Part shown: positions 53,676 to 61,891 of the stretch, piece after piece
How positions within the stretch are numbered: position 1 is the stretch's first letter
Layout of the letters: each line of letters starts with the position of its first letter
Assembly: GCF_000718775.1 (NCBI RefSeq)
Contig: NZ_JOCB01000030.1
Location: 1 to 64,000, forward strand
Reading direction: 5' to 3'
From: Streptomyces sp. NRRL S-31
GTDB taxonomy: Bacteria > Actinomycetota > Actinomycetes > Streptomycetales > Streptomycetaceae
DNA: 64,000 nucleotides
Notes under the pieces: model-generated
Told to the model about the DNA's origin: nothing
Seen by the model: only the letters and a program-made list of their open reading frames with translations
Databases searched by the model: none
Made by a program: the position numbers and the translations under genes

Positions 53676-54149
53676 GTGTTCACAAGCGTTCTGATGATCG
53701 AGAAGGCTCTGACGTCTGCCGACGTGGAGTTCGTCACCACCCTGCACGGGGACGAGCCCGTCTCCTTCTACGTGCTGCTCCAGCCGCGCGGTGACCAGGC
53801 GGACCGGCTGCTGCGGGCCATCGACGACATCGCGCTCGGCGAACTCGACGAGGCGGTGCGCGAAGGGGAGACCCCCGAGGGGAACGAGGCGCGCAGCGTG
53901 GGGCGGCAGGCCCTCGACGTGTCGCTCCAGGCGCTGCTCGGCGCGGGCAGCCGGGCGGAGGGGCGGCTGGTGGAGGACCACCCGCTGGAGGCGCTGAAGG
54001 CGCTGGTGGCCGAGGTGGGCGCGGACGAGGTGATCGTGCTGACCGATCCGCACTACGTGGAGGAGTTCTTCCACCGGGACTGGGCCTCGCGGGCGCGGCA
54101 CAAGGTCGGCGTCCCCGTGCTGAAGCTCTTCTCGCACAGCAAGGCGTAG
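53676..54149 (+). CDS. conserved protein of unknown function, USP-like fold
   Basis: This 157-residue soluble protein is widespread in Streptomyces and sometimes mis-annotated as indole-3-glycerol phosphate synthase, which its sequence does not support. The visible pattern is alpha/beta: MIEKALTSADVEFVTTLHGDEPVSFYVLLQPRG, a helical middle (RLLRAIDDIALGELDEAVREGE) and EALKALVAEVGADEVIVLTDPHYVEEFFHRDWASRARHKVGVPVLKLFSH, whose end resembles the nucleotide loop of universal stress proteins. GTG 53676 follows GAGGAGAGGAGG. It precedes murC by 103 bases. Confidence 0.75.
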   Translation: MFTSVLMIEKALTSADVEFVTTLHGDEPVSFYVLLQPRGDQADRLLRAIDDIALGELDEAVREGETPEGNEARSVGRQALDVSLQALLGAGSRAEGRLVEDHPLEALKALVAEVGADEVIVLTDPHYVEEFFHRDWASRARHKVGVPVLKLFSHSKA

Positions 54150-54252
54150 GGTTCCGCCCCCGGGCGGGCCCGCGCGCCCCTTGCGAGGCCGCCCCCGCCC
54201 CAGCGCATAGGCTAGGCGAGCTTCAGCTCGTACCGTCTCTGGGGAGAAACGC

Positions 54253-55644
54253 ATGGCACCCGGCCTTCCTACCGCCATGGACCGACCGCACTTCATCGGC
54301 ATCGGCGGCGCCGGGATGTCGGGCATCGCCAAGATCCTGGCGCAGCGCGGGGCGGAGGTGGCCGGCAGCGACGCCAAGGAGTCGGCGACCGCCGAGGCGC
54401 TGCGGGCACTGGGCGTCACCGTGCACATCGGGCACGCCGCCGCCCACCTCGCGGACGACGCGAGCTGTGTGGTGGTGTCGTCGGCGATCCGCAGCGACAA
54501 CCCGGAGCTGGCCCGCGCCGCCGAGCTGGGCATCCCGGTGGTGCACCGCTCCGACGCGCTGGCCGCGCTGATGGAGGGCCTGCGGCCGATCGCCGTGGCG
54601 GGCACGCACGGCAAGACCACGACCACCTCCATGCTGGCCGTCTCGCTGGCCGAGCTGGGGCTGAAGCCGTCGTACGCCATCGGCGGAGACCTGGACGCAC
54701 CCGGCTCCAACGCGCTGCACGGCGAGGGCGACATCTTCGTCGCCGAGGCCGACGAGTCGGACCGCAGCTTCCACAAGTACGCGCCCGAGGTCGCCATCGT
54801 CCTCAACGTCGAACTGGACCACCACGCCAACTACGCCTCCATCGACGAGATCTACGAGTCCTTCGAGACGTTCGTGGACCGCGTCACCGAGGGCGGCACC
54901 CTGGTCGTCTCCGCCGACCACGAGGGCGCCCGGGAGCTGACCCGCCGGGTGCGCGCGGGCCGGGTGCGGGTGGTGACCTACGGCGAGGCCGAGGACGCCG
55001 GCGTACGCGTGCTCTCGATCGTCCCGCAGGGGCTGAAGAGCCAGGTCACCGTGGTGCTCGACGGCCAGGAGCTGACCTTCCAGGTCTCCGTGCCCGGCCG
55101 GCACTACGCCCTCAACGCGGTCGCCGCGCTCGCCGCCGGTGCCGCCCTCGGCATCCCGGCCGCCGAGCTGGCGCCCGCGCTCGCCGCCTACACCGGCGTC
55201 AAGCGGCGCCTCCAGCTCAAGGGCGAGGCGGCCGGCGTCCAGGTGATCGACTCCTACGCCCACCACCCGACCGAGATGACCGCCGACCTGGAGGCCATGC
55301 GCGCCGCCGCCGGCGACGCCCGCATCCTCGTCGTCTTCCAGCCGCACCTCTTCTCCCGCACCCAGGAGCTGGGCAAGGAGATGGGGCAGGCGCTCGCCCT
55401 CGCCGACGCCTCGGTGGTCCTGGACATCTACCCGGCCCGCGAGGACCCGATCCCCGGCGTCACCAGCGAGCTGATCATCGAGGCGGCACGCGCGGCCGGC
55501 GCCGACGTGACCGCCGTGCACGACAAGACGGAGATCCCGGCGGTGATCGCGGGAATGGCGAAGCCCGGTGATCTCGTTCTCACCATGGGCGCGGGAGATG
55601 TGACCGACCTGGGCCCGCTGATCCTGGACCGTCTTTCGCAGTAA
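54253..55644 (+). CDS. murC: UDP-N-acetylmuramate-L-alanine ligase
   Basis: This 463-residue Mur ligase adds L-alanine to UDP-MurNAc in peptidoglycan precursor synthesis. The UDP-binding domain begins HFIGIGGAGMSGIAKILAQRG (about 13-33); the ATP motif is VAGTHGKTTTTSMLA near residue 117; the central domain has AEADESDRSFHKYAPEVAIVLNVELDHHANY; and the C-terminal domain has SYAHHPTEMTADLEAMR and FQPHLFSRTQ. GGGGAGAAACGC precedes ATG 54253. It lies outside the dcw cluster, as in other Streptomyces, and is followed after 14 bases by msrB. Confidence 0.97.
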   Translation: MAPGLPTAMDRPHFIGIGGAGMSGIAKILAQRGAEVAGSDAKESATAEALRALGVTVHIGHAAAHLADDASCVVVSSAIRSDNPELARAAELGIPVVHRSDALAALMEGLRPIAVAGTHGKTTTTSMLAVSLAELGLKPSYAIGGDLDAPGSNALHGEGDIFVAEADESDRSFHKYAPEVAIVLNVELDHHANYASIDEIYESFETFVDRVTEGGTLVVSADHEGARELTRRVRAGRVRVVTYGEAEDAGVRVLSIVPQGLKSQVTVVLDGQELTFQVSVPGRHYALNAVAALAAGAALGIPAAELAPALAAYTGVKRRLQLKGEAAGVQVIDSYAHHPTEMTADLEAMRAAAGDARILVVFQPHLFSRTQELGKEMGQALALADASVVLDIYPAREDPIPGVTSELIIEAARAAGADVTAVHDKTEIPAVIAGMAKPGDLVLTMGAGDVTDLGPLILDRLSQ

Positions 55645-55658
55645 AGGGGCTGAAGCAC

Positions 55659-56066
55659 ATGTCGTACGACGTCGTGAAGCCGGACGAGCAGTGGCGCGCG
55701 GAGCTGAACCCGGCCGAGTACGCCGTGCTGCGCCAGGCCGCCACCGAGCCGGCCTTCACCGGTGAGTACACCGACACCAAGACCAAGGGCGTGTACTCCT
55801 GCCGTGCCTGCGGCGCCGAACTGTTCACCTCCGACACCAAGTTCGAGTCGCACTGCGGCTGGCCGTCCTTCTTCGACCCGAAGGACACCGACGCCGTGGA
55901 GCTGATCGAGGACCGTTCCCACGGGATGGTCCGCACCGAGGTGCGCTGCGCCCGCTGCGGTTCCCACCTCGGGCACGTCTTCGCGGGCGAGGGCTACCCG
56001 ACCCCGACCGACCAGCGCTACTGCATCAACTCGATCTCCCTGCGGCTGGCCCCCGAGGAGAACTGA
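55659..56066 (+). CDS. msrB: peptide-methionine (R)-S-oxide reductase
   Basis: This 135-residue MsrB has two zinc-binding CxxC pairs (YSCRACGAEL near residue 47; VRCARCGSHLGHVF near 95), the substrate-pocket HCGWPSFF, and the catalytic Cys in QRYCINSISLRL near 125. It reduces the R form of methionine sulfoxide in proteins. It is probably co-transcribed with murC, 14 bases upstream. AAAGGGGC serves as the ribosome site. A hairpin terminator follows at 56098. Confidence 0.96.
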   Translation: MSYDVVKPDEQWRAELNPAEYAVLRQAATEPAFTGEYTDTKTKGVYSCRACGAELFTSDTKFESHCGWPSFFDPKDTDAVELIEDRSHGMVRTEVRCARCGSHLGHVFAGEGYPTPTDQRYCINSISLRLAPEEN

Positions 56067-56097
56067 GCACCGGCCGCCCCGGCGCCTCGGGGCGGCC

Positions 56098-56132
56098 TGC
56101 CGGGCGTCCCCGGCCCGCCTCGACGCCCGGCA
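56098..56132 (+). terminator. terminator after msrB
   Basis: A perfect 11-bp stem (TGCCGGGCGTC with GACGCCCGGCA) with a 13-base loop lies 32 bases past the msrB stop. The rest of the 277-base spacer up to the ABC ATPase start shows no gene. TAGACT near 56289 may be the -10 for the next operon. Confidence 0.6.
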
Positions 56133-56343
56133 CGCGGAGGGCGACGCCCCCTCCGCGCGGCCCCGCCGCACCAGATCGCGACGGGGACGCGTGGTCCGCC
56201 GAAAAGCGGGCAGACGGACGGTCGGCCCGGTACGGACCGGCTCGCCGGCATGCGGCTCCGCCGCCGAACAGCCGGAAGAGGCGCCGTCTAGACTCTCCCC
56301 GCACCAGCCCAGAATCGGTCGGACCCGAAGGGTACGCGGCGTT

Positions 56344-57474
56344 TTGATACGGATAGATGCAGTAACGAAGCGGTACCCGGACGGCACGGTCGCCGTCGAC
56401 CGGCTGTCGCTGGAGATACCGGACCGTGCGATCACCGTCCTCGTCGGTCCCTCCGGCTGCGGCAAGACGACGACCCTGCGGATGATCAACCGGATGGTCG
56501 AGCCCACCGAGGGCGCCATCCTCCTCGACGGCCGGGACATCCGGCAGCAGCCGGTCAACACCCTGCGCCGGTCGATGGGGTACGTCATCCAGAACGCCGG
56601 GCTCTTCCAGCACCGCACCATCCTCGACAACATCGCCACCGTGCCCCGTCTGCTCGGTCGGTCCAAGCGGGAGGCCCGGGCCCGGGCCGCCGAGCTGATG
56701 GAGCGGGTCGGCCTGGACTCCGCGTTCGCCAAGCGGTACCCGTACCAGCTCTCCGGCGGCCAGCAGCAGCGCGTCGGCGTGGCCCGCGCTCTCGCCGCCG
56801 ACCCGCCGGTGCTGCTGATGGACGAGCCGTTCTCCGCTGTCGACCCCGTCGTCCGCAAGGGGCTCCAGGACGAACTCCTGCGCATCCAGGACGAACTGGG
56901 CAAGACCATCGTCTTCGTCACGCACGACATCGACGAGGCGATCAAACTGGGCACCCGGGTCGCCGTGCTGCGCACCGGAGGCCGGCTCGCCCAGTACGCG
57001 CCGCCCGCCGAACTGCTCAGCGCGCCCGCCGACTCCTTCGTGGAGGACTTCCTCGGCGCCGACCGCGGCATCCGCCGGCTGTCCTTCTTCCCCTCCGCCG
57101 GTCTGGAGTTGCAGACCGCGCCCGTCGTCCCGATCGACGCCGACGCCGCCCGGCTCGCCGCCCGCGCCGAAGCCCCCTACCTCCTCGTCACCGACCCCGA
57201 GGGCAGACCGCTCGGCTGGAGCGAGCCGGACCGGCTGACCGCCGGCGCCGTCGACCGGGACCGGCTGCTGGACTTCGGGCGGCCCTTCGTGCCCGGCACC
57301 GACTCGCTGCGCACCGCGCTCGACGGCGCCGTGCTCTCGCCGACCGGGTGGGCGGTGGCCGTGGACGGCGAGGGCCGCGCGGTCGGCGTCGTCTCCCAGC
57401 AGGTCATCGGCGAGGCGATCCGCGACGCGCACAGCCGGGTTGCGGAGCGGGCCGAGGCGAAGGCCGGGCTGTGA
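56344..57474 (+). CDS. opuCA: glycine betaine/choline-type ABC transporter ATP-binding protein
   Basis: This 376-residue ATPase of the osmoprotectant (OpuC/ProU) class has Walker A VGPSGCGKTTTLRMINRMVEP near residue 37, signature LSGGQQQRVGVARAL near 138, Walker B VLLMDEPFSAVDP and the switch His in VFVTHDIDEA. The C-terminal 110 residues form a CBS-like region (YLLVTDPEGRPLGW; GWAVAVDGEGRAVGVVSQQVI) that senses ionic strength in relatives. A TTG at 56344 is the likely start, giving MIRIDAVTKRYPDG; the weak GAAGGG box is 14 bases away. Its stop overlaps the next gene (GTGA). Confidence 0.9.
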   Translation: MIRIDAVTKRYPDGTVAVDRLSLEIPDRAITVLVGPSGCGKTTTLRMINRMVEPTEGAILLDGRDIRQQPVNTLRRSMGYVIQNAGLFQHRTILDNIATVPRLLGRSKREARARAAELMERVGLDSAFAKRYPYQLSGGQQQRVGVARALAADPPVLLMDEPFSAVDPVVRKGLQDELLRIQDELGKTIVFVTHDIDEAIKLGTRVAVLRTGGRLAQYAPPAELLSAPADSFVEDFLGADRGIRRLSFFPSAGLELQTAPVVPIDADAARLAARAEAPYLLVTDPEGRPLGWSEPDRLTAGAVDRDRLLDFGRPFVPGTDSLRTALDGAVLSPTGWAVAVDGEGRAVGVVSQQVIGEAIRDAHSRVAERAEAKAGL

Positions 57475-58124
57475 GCGGCTTCTTCGACCTCCCGAGCGAC
57501 CTCCAGCACAGTTGGTCCGGCCTCGTCGGGCTGCATCTGCGCGAGGCACTGCTGCCGGTGCTGGCCGGACTGCTGATCTCGTTGCCCGTGGCCCAGCTGT
57601 GTGTGCGGTTCCGGTGGATCTACCCGCCCGTCCTCGGCGTCGCCACCGTGCTCTACGCCATCCCGTCGCTGGCCTTCTTCGTCGTCCTCATCGACTACTT
57701 CGGCCAGAGCGAGACCACCGTGATGATCCCGCTCGCGCTCTACAGCCTGGTGGTGCTGGTCCCGGCGATCGTGGACGGTGTCCGTTCGGTGCCGCCGGAG
57801 ACCCTGGCCGCCGCCCAGGCCATGGGGTTCGGCGCCGTACGGCGGTATTTCCAGGTCCAGCTGCCCATCGCCGTTCCCGCCATCATCGCCGGCCTCCGGG
57901 TGGCGACCGTCTCCAGCATCTCGCTGGTCAGCGTCGGCATGCTGATCGGCAACCAGGGCGCCCTCGGCAACATGCTGTACGACGCCCAGACCTACCACCG
58001 CCCCGCGCTCGCAGTGAACGCGGTCCTCACCATCGCGGTGCTGGGCATCCTCGCCGACACCGCGCTCGTCGTCGTCCGCCGTCTCCTCACCCCCTGGATG
58101 CCGAGGAAGGGTGCCGCCCGGTGA
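57471..58124 (+). CDS. osmoprotectant ABC transporter permease (OpuCB-like)
   Basis: This 217-residue permease of the BCCT/OpuC class has about five or six spans. The central loop reads ETLAAAQAMGFGAVRRYFQVQLPIAVPAIIAGLRVATVSSISLVSVGMLIG, the typical EAA region with the AMG motif, preceded by VLYAIPSLAFFVVL. GTG 57471 overlaps the ATPase stop, and its own stop overlaps the next permease start by four bases, so all three are coupled. Confidence 0.9.
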   Translation: MSGFFDLPSDLQHSWSGLVGLHLREALLPVLAGLLISLPVAQLCVRFRWIYPPVLGVATVLYAIPSLAFFVVLIDYFGQSETTVMIPLALYSLVVLVPAIVDGVRSVPPETLAAAQAMGFGAVRRYFQVQLPIAVPAIIAGLRVATVSSISLVSVGMLIGNQGALGNMLYDAQTYHRPALAVNAVLTIAVLGILADTALVVVRRLLTPWMPRKGAAR

Positions 58125-58789
58125 ACGTCCTGAACTTCGCGCAGGCCTTCTTCGGCGACAGCGCCCACTGGCACGGCTACGACGGCATACCCGCCCGGTT
58201 CGCCGAGCACATCGGGTACTCCTTGGAAGCCCTGCTGTTCGCCGCCGTGATCGGGCTGCCCATCGGGCTGCTCACCGGCCACTACGACCGCGGTGGCAAC
58301 GCCCTCGCGCTCCTCGCCACCGCCGGGCGGGCCCTGCCCAGCTTCGGCCTGCTGGTGCTGATGTTCATCTGGCTCGGCTTCGGTCTGCTGCCGGTGATGA
58401 TCCCGCTGGTCGTGCTGGCCGTACCGCCGATCCTGGTCACCACCTACGAGGCGGTCCGCTCGGTCGACCCGTCCCCGGTGGACGCGGCCCGGGGCATGGG
58501 GATGACCGAGGCGCGCGTGCTGTTCCAGGTGGAGCTGCCGGTCGCGCTCCCGCTGATCCTCAGCGGTCTGCGCACGGCGGCCATCCAGATCGTCTCCACC
58601 GCCACCATCGCCGCCTACGTCAGCCTCGGCGGACTCGGCCGGTACATCATCGACGGGCTCTACCAGAAGGACTACGAGAAGGTCGTCGGCGGCGCCACCC
58701 TGGTCGCCGGTCTCGCCCTCGCGACCCTCGCCGTGTTCTGGGCGGTGTCCCGGCTCACCGTGTCACCGGGAGTGCGCCGGAACGGCTGA
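58121..58789 (+). CDS. osmoprotectant ABC transporter permease (OpuCD-like)
   Basis: This second permease of 222 residues pairs with the preceding one. The visible order is an N-terminal soluble stretch (FFGDSAHWHGYDGIPARFAEHIGYSLE), spans from LLFAAVIGLPIGLLTGHY, the ALPSFGLLVLMFIWLGFG block and the EAA loop VDAARGMGMTEARVLFQVELPVALPLILSGLRTAAIQIVSTATIAAYVSLGGLG. The GTG start overlaps the upstream stop. A 12-bp hairpin follows before the binding-protein gene. Confidence 0.9.
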   Translation: MNVLNFAQAFFGDSAHWHGYDGIPARFAEHIGYSLEALLFAAVIGLPIGLLTGHYDRGGNALALLATAGRALPSFGLLVLMFIWLGFGLLPVMIPLVVLAVPPILVTTYEAVRSVDPSPVDAARGMGMTEARVLFQVELPVALPLILSGLRTAAIQIVSTATIAAYVSLGGLGRYIIDGLYQKDYEKVVGGATLVAGLALATLAVFWAVSRLTVSPGVRRNG

Positions 58790-58825
58790 CGACCGGCGCC
58801 CCCTCATGAAGATTCCGTTACAGCG

Positions 58826-58852
58826 CATGCCGGAGGGCCGCCCTCCGGCATG
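58826..58852 (+). terminator. hairpin between the permease and the binding-protein gene
   Basis: A perfect 12-bp stem (CATGCCGGAGGG with CCCTCCGGCATG) with a CCG loop sits 37 bases past the second permease stop. It can act as a partial terminator that separates the membrane genes from the separately promoted binding protein. Confidence 0.7.
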
Positions 58853-58891
58853 ACGGGGCGCGGATCGACGCCAATCGGTGATCTACTGGAC

Positions 58892-58921
58892 TTGACTGAC
58901 CGAGAACCGGCTGGCTTGGAT
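58892..58921 (+). promoter_or_regulatory. promoter of the osmoprotectant-binding protein gene
   Basis: TTGACT (58892-58897) and TTGGAT (58916-58921) are separated by 18 bases. The GTG start lies seven bases after the -10, so the transcript would be leaderless. No ribosome site precedes the GTG, which fits. Confidence 0.5.
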
Positions 58922-58927
58922 CGATGG

Positions 58928-59887
58928 GTGACTTCAAACACCCATATCAGCAGGTCCATCCGGGGGAGCAGAGGCGCGGCGGTGGTCGCCCTCGCGGCGG
59001 CGACGGCTCTGCTGGCGGGCTGTTCCTCCAAGGACGACAAGGCCGACAACCCCCTCACCGGCGGCAAGGCGAGCGGCGACAGCGTGGTCGTCGGGTCCAA
59101 CAACTTCCCCGAGAGCACCCTGCTCGCCGACATCTACGGCGAAGCCCTCAAGGCCAAGGGGATCAAGGTCACGTACAAGCCGAACATCGGCAGCCGCGAG
59201 ACCACCTACGGGCTGATCAAGAACGGCTCGCTCTCGCTGATGCCCGAGTACAACGGCGCGTTGCTGGCCTACCTCGACAAGAAGGCCGCCCCGAAGAGCC
59301 TCGACGAGACCGAGGACGCCATCAAGGCGAAGCTCGACTCCCGGCTCACCCTGCTCGAACCGGCGGCGGCGCAGTCCAAGGACTCGGTCACGGTCAACGC
59401 GGCCACCGCGAAGAAGTACCACCTCACCGAGAAGTCCTCCATCGCCGATCTGAAGGACATCGCCAAGGACCTGGTCATCGGCGCCTCGCCGGAGTTCCAG
59501 ACCCGGCAGCAGGGGCTGGTCGGGCTGAAGTCCGTCTACGGCCTCCAGTTCAAGTCCTACAAGGCGCTGGACACGGGCGGCCCGCTGACGCTGGCGGCAC
59601 TGAAGCAGAACACCGTGCAGGTCGCGGACATCTTCACCACGGACTCGAACATCACCAAGGAGAAGTTCGTCGTCCTTGAGGACCCGAAGAACCTCTTCGG
59701 CTTCCAGAACGTCCAGCCGCTCGTGCACAAGGGCAAGCTGTCCCAGAAGGGCGTCGACGCGCTCAACGCGGTCTCCGCCAAGCTCGACACCGAGACCCTG
59801 CTGGACCTCGACACCCAGGTGAAGGAAGGGAACAAGGACCCGCTGGACGTCGCCCAGTCCTGGCTGAAGTCCGCCGGGCTCGTCTGA
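58928..59887 (+). CDS. glycine betaine/choline-binding lipoprotein (OpuCC-like)
   Basis: This 319-residue substrate-binding lipoprotein has a signal peptide SIRGSRGAAVVALAAATALLAGCSS with the lipobox Cys near residue 38. The OpuAC-type domain is clear: VVVGSNNFPESTLLADIYGEALKAKG, GSRETTYGLIKNGSLSLMPEYNGALLAYL, VIGASPEFQTRQQGLVGLKSVYGL and QVADIFTTDSNITKEKFVVLEDPKNLFGFQNVQPLV split by variable loops. GTG 58928 is chosen because it starts the signal peptide properly; ATG 58850 would add 26 residues across the hairpin and promoter. Confidence 0.92.
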   Translation: MTSNTHISRSIRGSRGAAVVALAAATALLAGCSSKDDKADNPLTGGKASGDSVVVGSNNFPESTLLADIYGEALKAKGIKVTYKPNIGSRETTYGLIKNGSLSLMPEYNGALLAYLDKKAAPKSLDETEDAIKAKLDSRLTLLEPAAAQSKDSVTVNAATAKKYHLTEKSSIADLKDIAKDLVIGASPEFQTRQQGLVGLKSVYGLQFKSYKALDTGGPLTLAALKQNTVQVADIFTTDSNITKEKFVVLEDPKNLFGFQNVQPLVHKGKLSQKGVDALNAVSAKLDTETLLDLDTQVKEGNKDPLDVAQSWLKSAGLV

Positions 59888-59891
59888 CGTC

Positions 59892-59925
59892 CCCGCCCGG
59901 CACGACCACGGCCGTGCCGGGCGGG
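59892..59925. terminator. bidirectional terminator between the binding-protein gene and terB
   Basis: A perfect 13-bp stem (CCCGCCCGGCACG with CGTGCCGGGCGGG) with an 8-base loop is followed by TT. It lies in the 66-base gap between convergent genes and begins 5 bases after the plus-strand stop. Confidence 0.85.
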
Positions 59926-59953
59926 TTCACACGCCGTCCGGACCGCTCGGAGG

Positions 59954-60409
59954 TCAGAGGTCGAACTCGTGCGGCGGCAGGTCCAGCGTGTAGCAGGCCT
60001 CACGGACCACGGCCCGCTCGTCCTTGTCGAAGTCGCCGTCAGCGCCACCGATCACGATGCCGATCTGGATGACGGCCCGCGCCTCCGCCGGCTTCTTCTT
60101 GGCCTTGGCGATCTCCTGGAGAACGCTCACCTTGCCGAAGTCGAAGTCGGTCGTCAGCTTGTTCAGGTTGTCCTCGAAACGGCGCCGCAGGTCGTCCGCC
60201 GGGAAGTTCTGCAACACCTCGTTGGTGGCGATGAGCTGGGCCACCCGCTGCCGCTCGGACGGATCGACCGTCCCGTCGGCCGCGGCCACGAGCGCGCACA
60301 TCGCCATGCTCGCATCACGGAACGCGCCGCTCTTCAGGTCGTTCTTCTTCGCCATCAACTGGGTCTGCATCTGCGACGCCGACTCCTTGAAGCGGTCCCA
60401 CAGGGCCAT
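59954..60409 (-). CDS. TerB-family tellurite-resistance-like protein
   Basis: This 151-residue helical protein of the TerB/YebE-like family starts MALWDRFKESASQMQTQLMAKKN. It has two acidic metal-binding-like segments, AAADGTVDPSERQRV near residue 47 and GGADGDFDKDERAVVREA near 125, as in TerB, which binds calcium in stress-response complexes. ATG 60409 follows GAGGAG; ATG 60415 would leave no room for that box. An A+T-rich inverted repeat upstream may be its operator. The other ter genes are not nearby. Confidence 0.88.
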   Translation of the reverse strand: MALWDRFKESASQMQTQLMAKKNDLKSGAFRDASMAMCALVAAADGTVDPSERQRVAQLIATNEVLQNFPADDLRRRFEDNLNKLTTDFDFGKVSVLQEIAKAKKKPAEARAVIQIGIVIGGADGDFDKDERAVVREACYTLDLPPHEFDL

Positions 60410-60459
60410 GTCCACTCCTCGTATCGGCCGTCGGACACCCGCACGGTGCCCGACGGCAA

Positions 60460-60479
60460 TTTCTACAGCACCGTAGAAA
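60460..60479. promoter_or_regulatory. inverted repeat upstream of terB
   Basis: TTTCTAC and GTAGAAA (7-bp arms, 6-base spacer) stand out as A+T-rich DNA in an otherwise G+C-rich region, 51 bases upstream of terB. The shape suits a repressor or sigma-factor-linked operator. Confidence 0.5.
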
Positions 60480-60595
60480 CTAATGGGACGGCCGGGAAGT
60501 TCCTCGGTCGCCGACCGGCCCGCCGATGTCCGAAGTGACGCGTTGCCGAAGTGACGGGAGCGAGGACCGTCGGCGGGGCTCCGCCGGCCGGGCGG

Positions 60596-61576
60596 TCAGT
60601 CCTCGTCCGAGTCCTCGTCCCCGTCGTCCTCGAAGAAGTCCCCGATCTCGTCCACGACCTCGGCGGCCACCATGCCGCCCACCACGCCCACGGCGAGGCC
60701 CGCCGCACCCGCGGCCACGGCCGTGCCCAGGCCGGGGCCGGAGTGGTGGGAGTCGCCGGAGTGGTGGCCGATCCCGGACACGCCGTCATGCCCGTACGCC
60801 GCGTGGCTGCCGTAGGCGTCGCGGTGTTCCGTCAGCTGGCGGATCCAGCCGTCCACCTCGGTCTCCCAGTCGCGGGCCTGCGCGTCCTCGTGGTGCACGA
60901 CGAACCGGGTCAGCGCGTCGTGCCCGCCGCGCTTGTCCGCCTCCAGCACGACCTCGACGCTCGTGGGGGAGGAGAGGAAGGTCAGCTCCAGCTCGTTCAG
61001 CGCGTACGCGTACTGCGGGGCCGGGGTCAGCTCGATCTCCTGGTAGAACGGCAGCCGCTGGCCGGTGCCGCCGATGCGGCCGTACTCCAGGTCGGCCGAG
61101 CGGAATCCGAAGCCCAGCCGGCCGAACGCCTCCAGCACGGCCTCCTGCACGGGCAGGGGGCGGACGGCCAGCGGGTCCAGGTCGCCCTTGTCCCGGGCGC
61201 CGGCCACGGCGACCTCCGTACGCACGCCCAGCACGATGCCGAGCGGCTGGCCGTGCAACTCGGTCACCGGGGTCTCCCAGGGGAGCGGCACGCTGAACGG
61301 CAGCTCGCGCTCCTCGTGCTCGCCGAGCCGGAAGCCGCCGCCGACGGTGAACCGCTCGAAGGCGACCGCGCCCTCGCTCTCCCCTTCCTCGTGCTCCGCC
61401 TCCACACGGGCCACCAGCTCCAGGCCGATGTGCTCGATCTCCACGGCCGACCCGCCGCCGCGCAGCATGACCCGGCCCGTCAGGGCGCCGCCGGGCAGCG
61501 CCGCGGCGCCGTCCAGCACCGTGTCCACGGAGGGGCCGCCGACCCCGATCGCGCCCAGCAGCCTCTTGAACACCAT
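60596..61576 (-). CDS. Spo0M-like sporulation control protein
   Basis: This 326-residue protein has an N-terminal Spo0M arrestin-like beta-sandwich (MVFKRLLGAIGVGGPSVDTVL; LTGRVMLRGG; VEIEHIGLELVARVE; RELPFSVPLPWETPVTE) of about 240 residues. A His/Gly-rich linker follows, then a Gly/Ala/Val hydrophobic segment (LGTAVAAGAAGLAVGVVGGMVAAEVVDEIG) and a highly acidic tail. In Bacillus, Spo0M affects entry into sporulation; in Streptomyces the role is not settled. ATG 61576 follows AAGGAG at 8 bases; an earlier ATG (61597) is possible. It is a neighbour of TerB, another stress-type protein. Confidence 0.85.
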   Translation of the reverse strand: MVFKRLLGAIGVGGPSVDTVLDGAAALPGGALTGRVMLRGGGSAVEIEHIGLELVARVEAEHEEGESEGAVAFERFTVGGGFRLGEHEERELPFSVPLPWETPVTELHGQPLGIVLGVRTEVAVAGARDKGDLDPLAVRPLPVQEAVLEAFGRLGFGFRSADLEYGRIGGTGQRLPFYQEIELTPAPQYAYALNELELTFLSSPTSVEVVLEADKRGGHDALTRFVVHHEDAQARDWETEVDGWIRQLTEHRDAYGSHAAYGHDGVSGIGHHSGDSHHSGPGLGTAVAAGAAGLAVGVVGGMVAAEVVDEIGDFFEDDGDEDSDED

Positions 61577-61891
61577 GCCGTTGGCTCCTTCACTCATCGC
61601 CTCGTCCGGTCGGCACTCCCTGTCCGTCCGGCTGCCGAGTGAACTCCTGGCGAGGGCACGGAAGTTCCCAGGTCACCTGATCAGGGGAACACGGATTGAC
61701 GGTTTGACGGCCCGACAGCTCTGTCATCCGACGGACCGGTGGCCCGACAGACCGGCGGTCCGGCACCTCGGCACGGTTCACCGCACCGCCCGGAGCCGGG
61801 TCCGCCCGTCGGACCACTCGTCAGACTCGTCGTACCCGACGACGTATATGAGGATGGATCACCACTGCTGGTCGGGCCGTCGGGCCGGGTG
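61577..61891. other. spacer upstream of the Spo0M-like gene without a recognised gene
   Basis: This gap of 315 bases should hold the promoter for the Spo0M-like gene. It contains a perfect 10-bp palindrome (CCTGATCAGG, 61676-61685) and an A+T-richer stretch near 61690-61710. I found no convincing open frame, RNA gene or terminator. Confidence 0.4.

Noticed and set aside
53676..54149. Indole-3-glycerol phosphate synthase at 53.7 kb
   Set aside because: The product is 157 residues and lacks the TIM-barrel length and catalytic Lys/Glu motifs of that enzyme.
58850..58927. ATG 58850 as the start of the osmoprotectant-binding protein
   Set aside because: It would place the hairpin and promoter within or next to the coding region and put 26 extra residues before the signal peptide.
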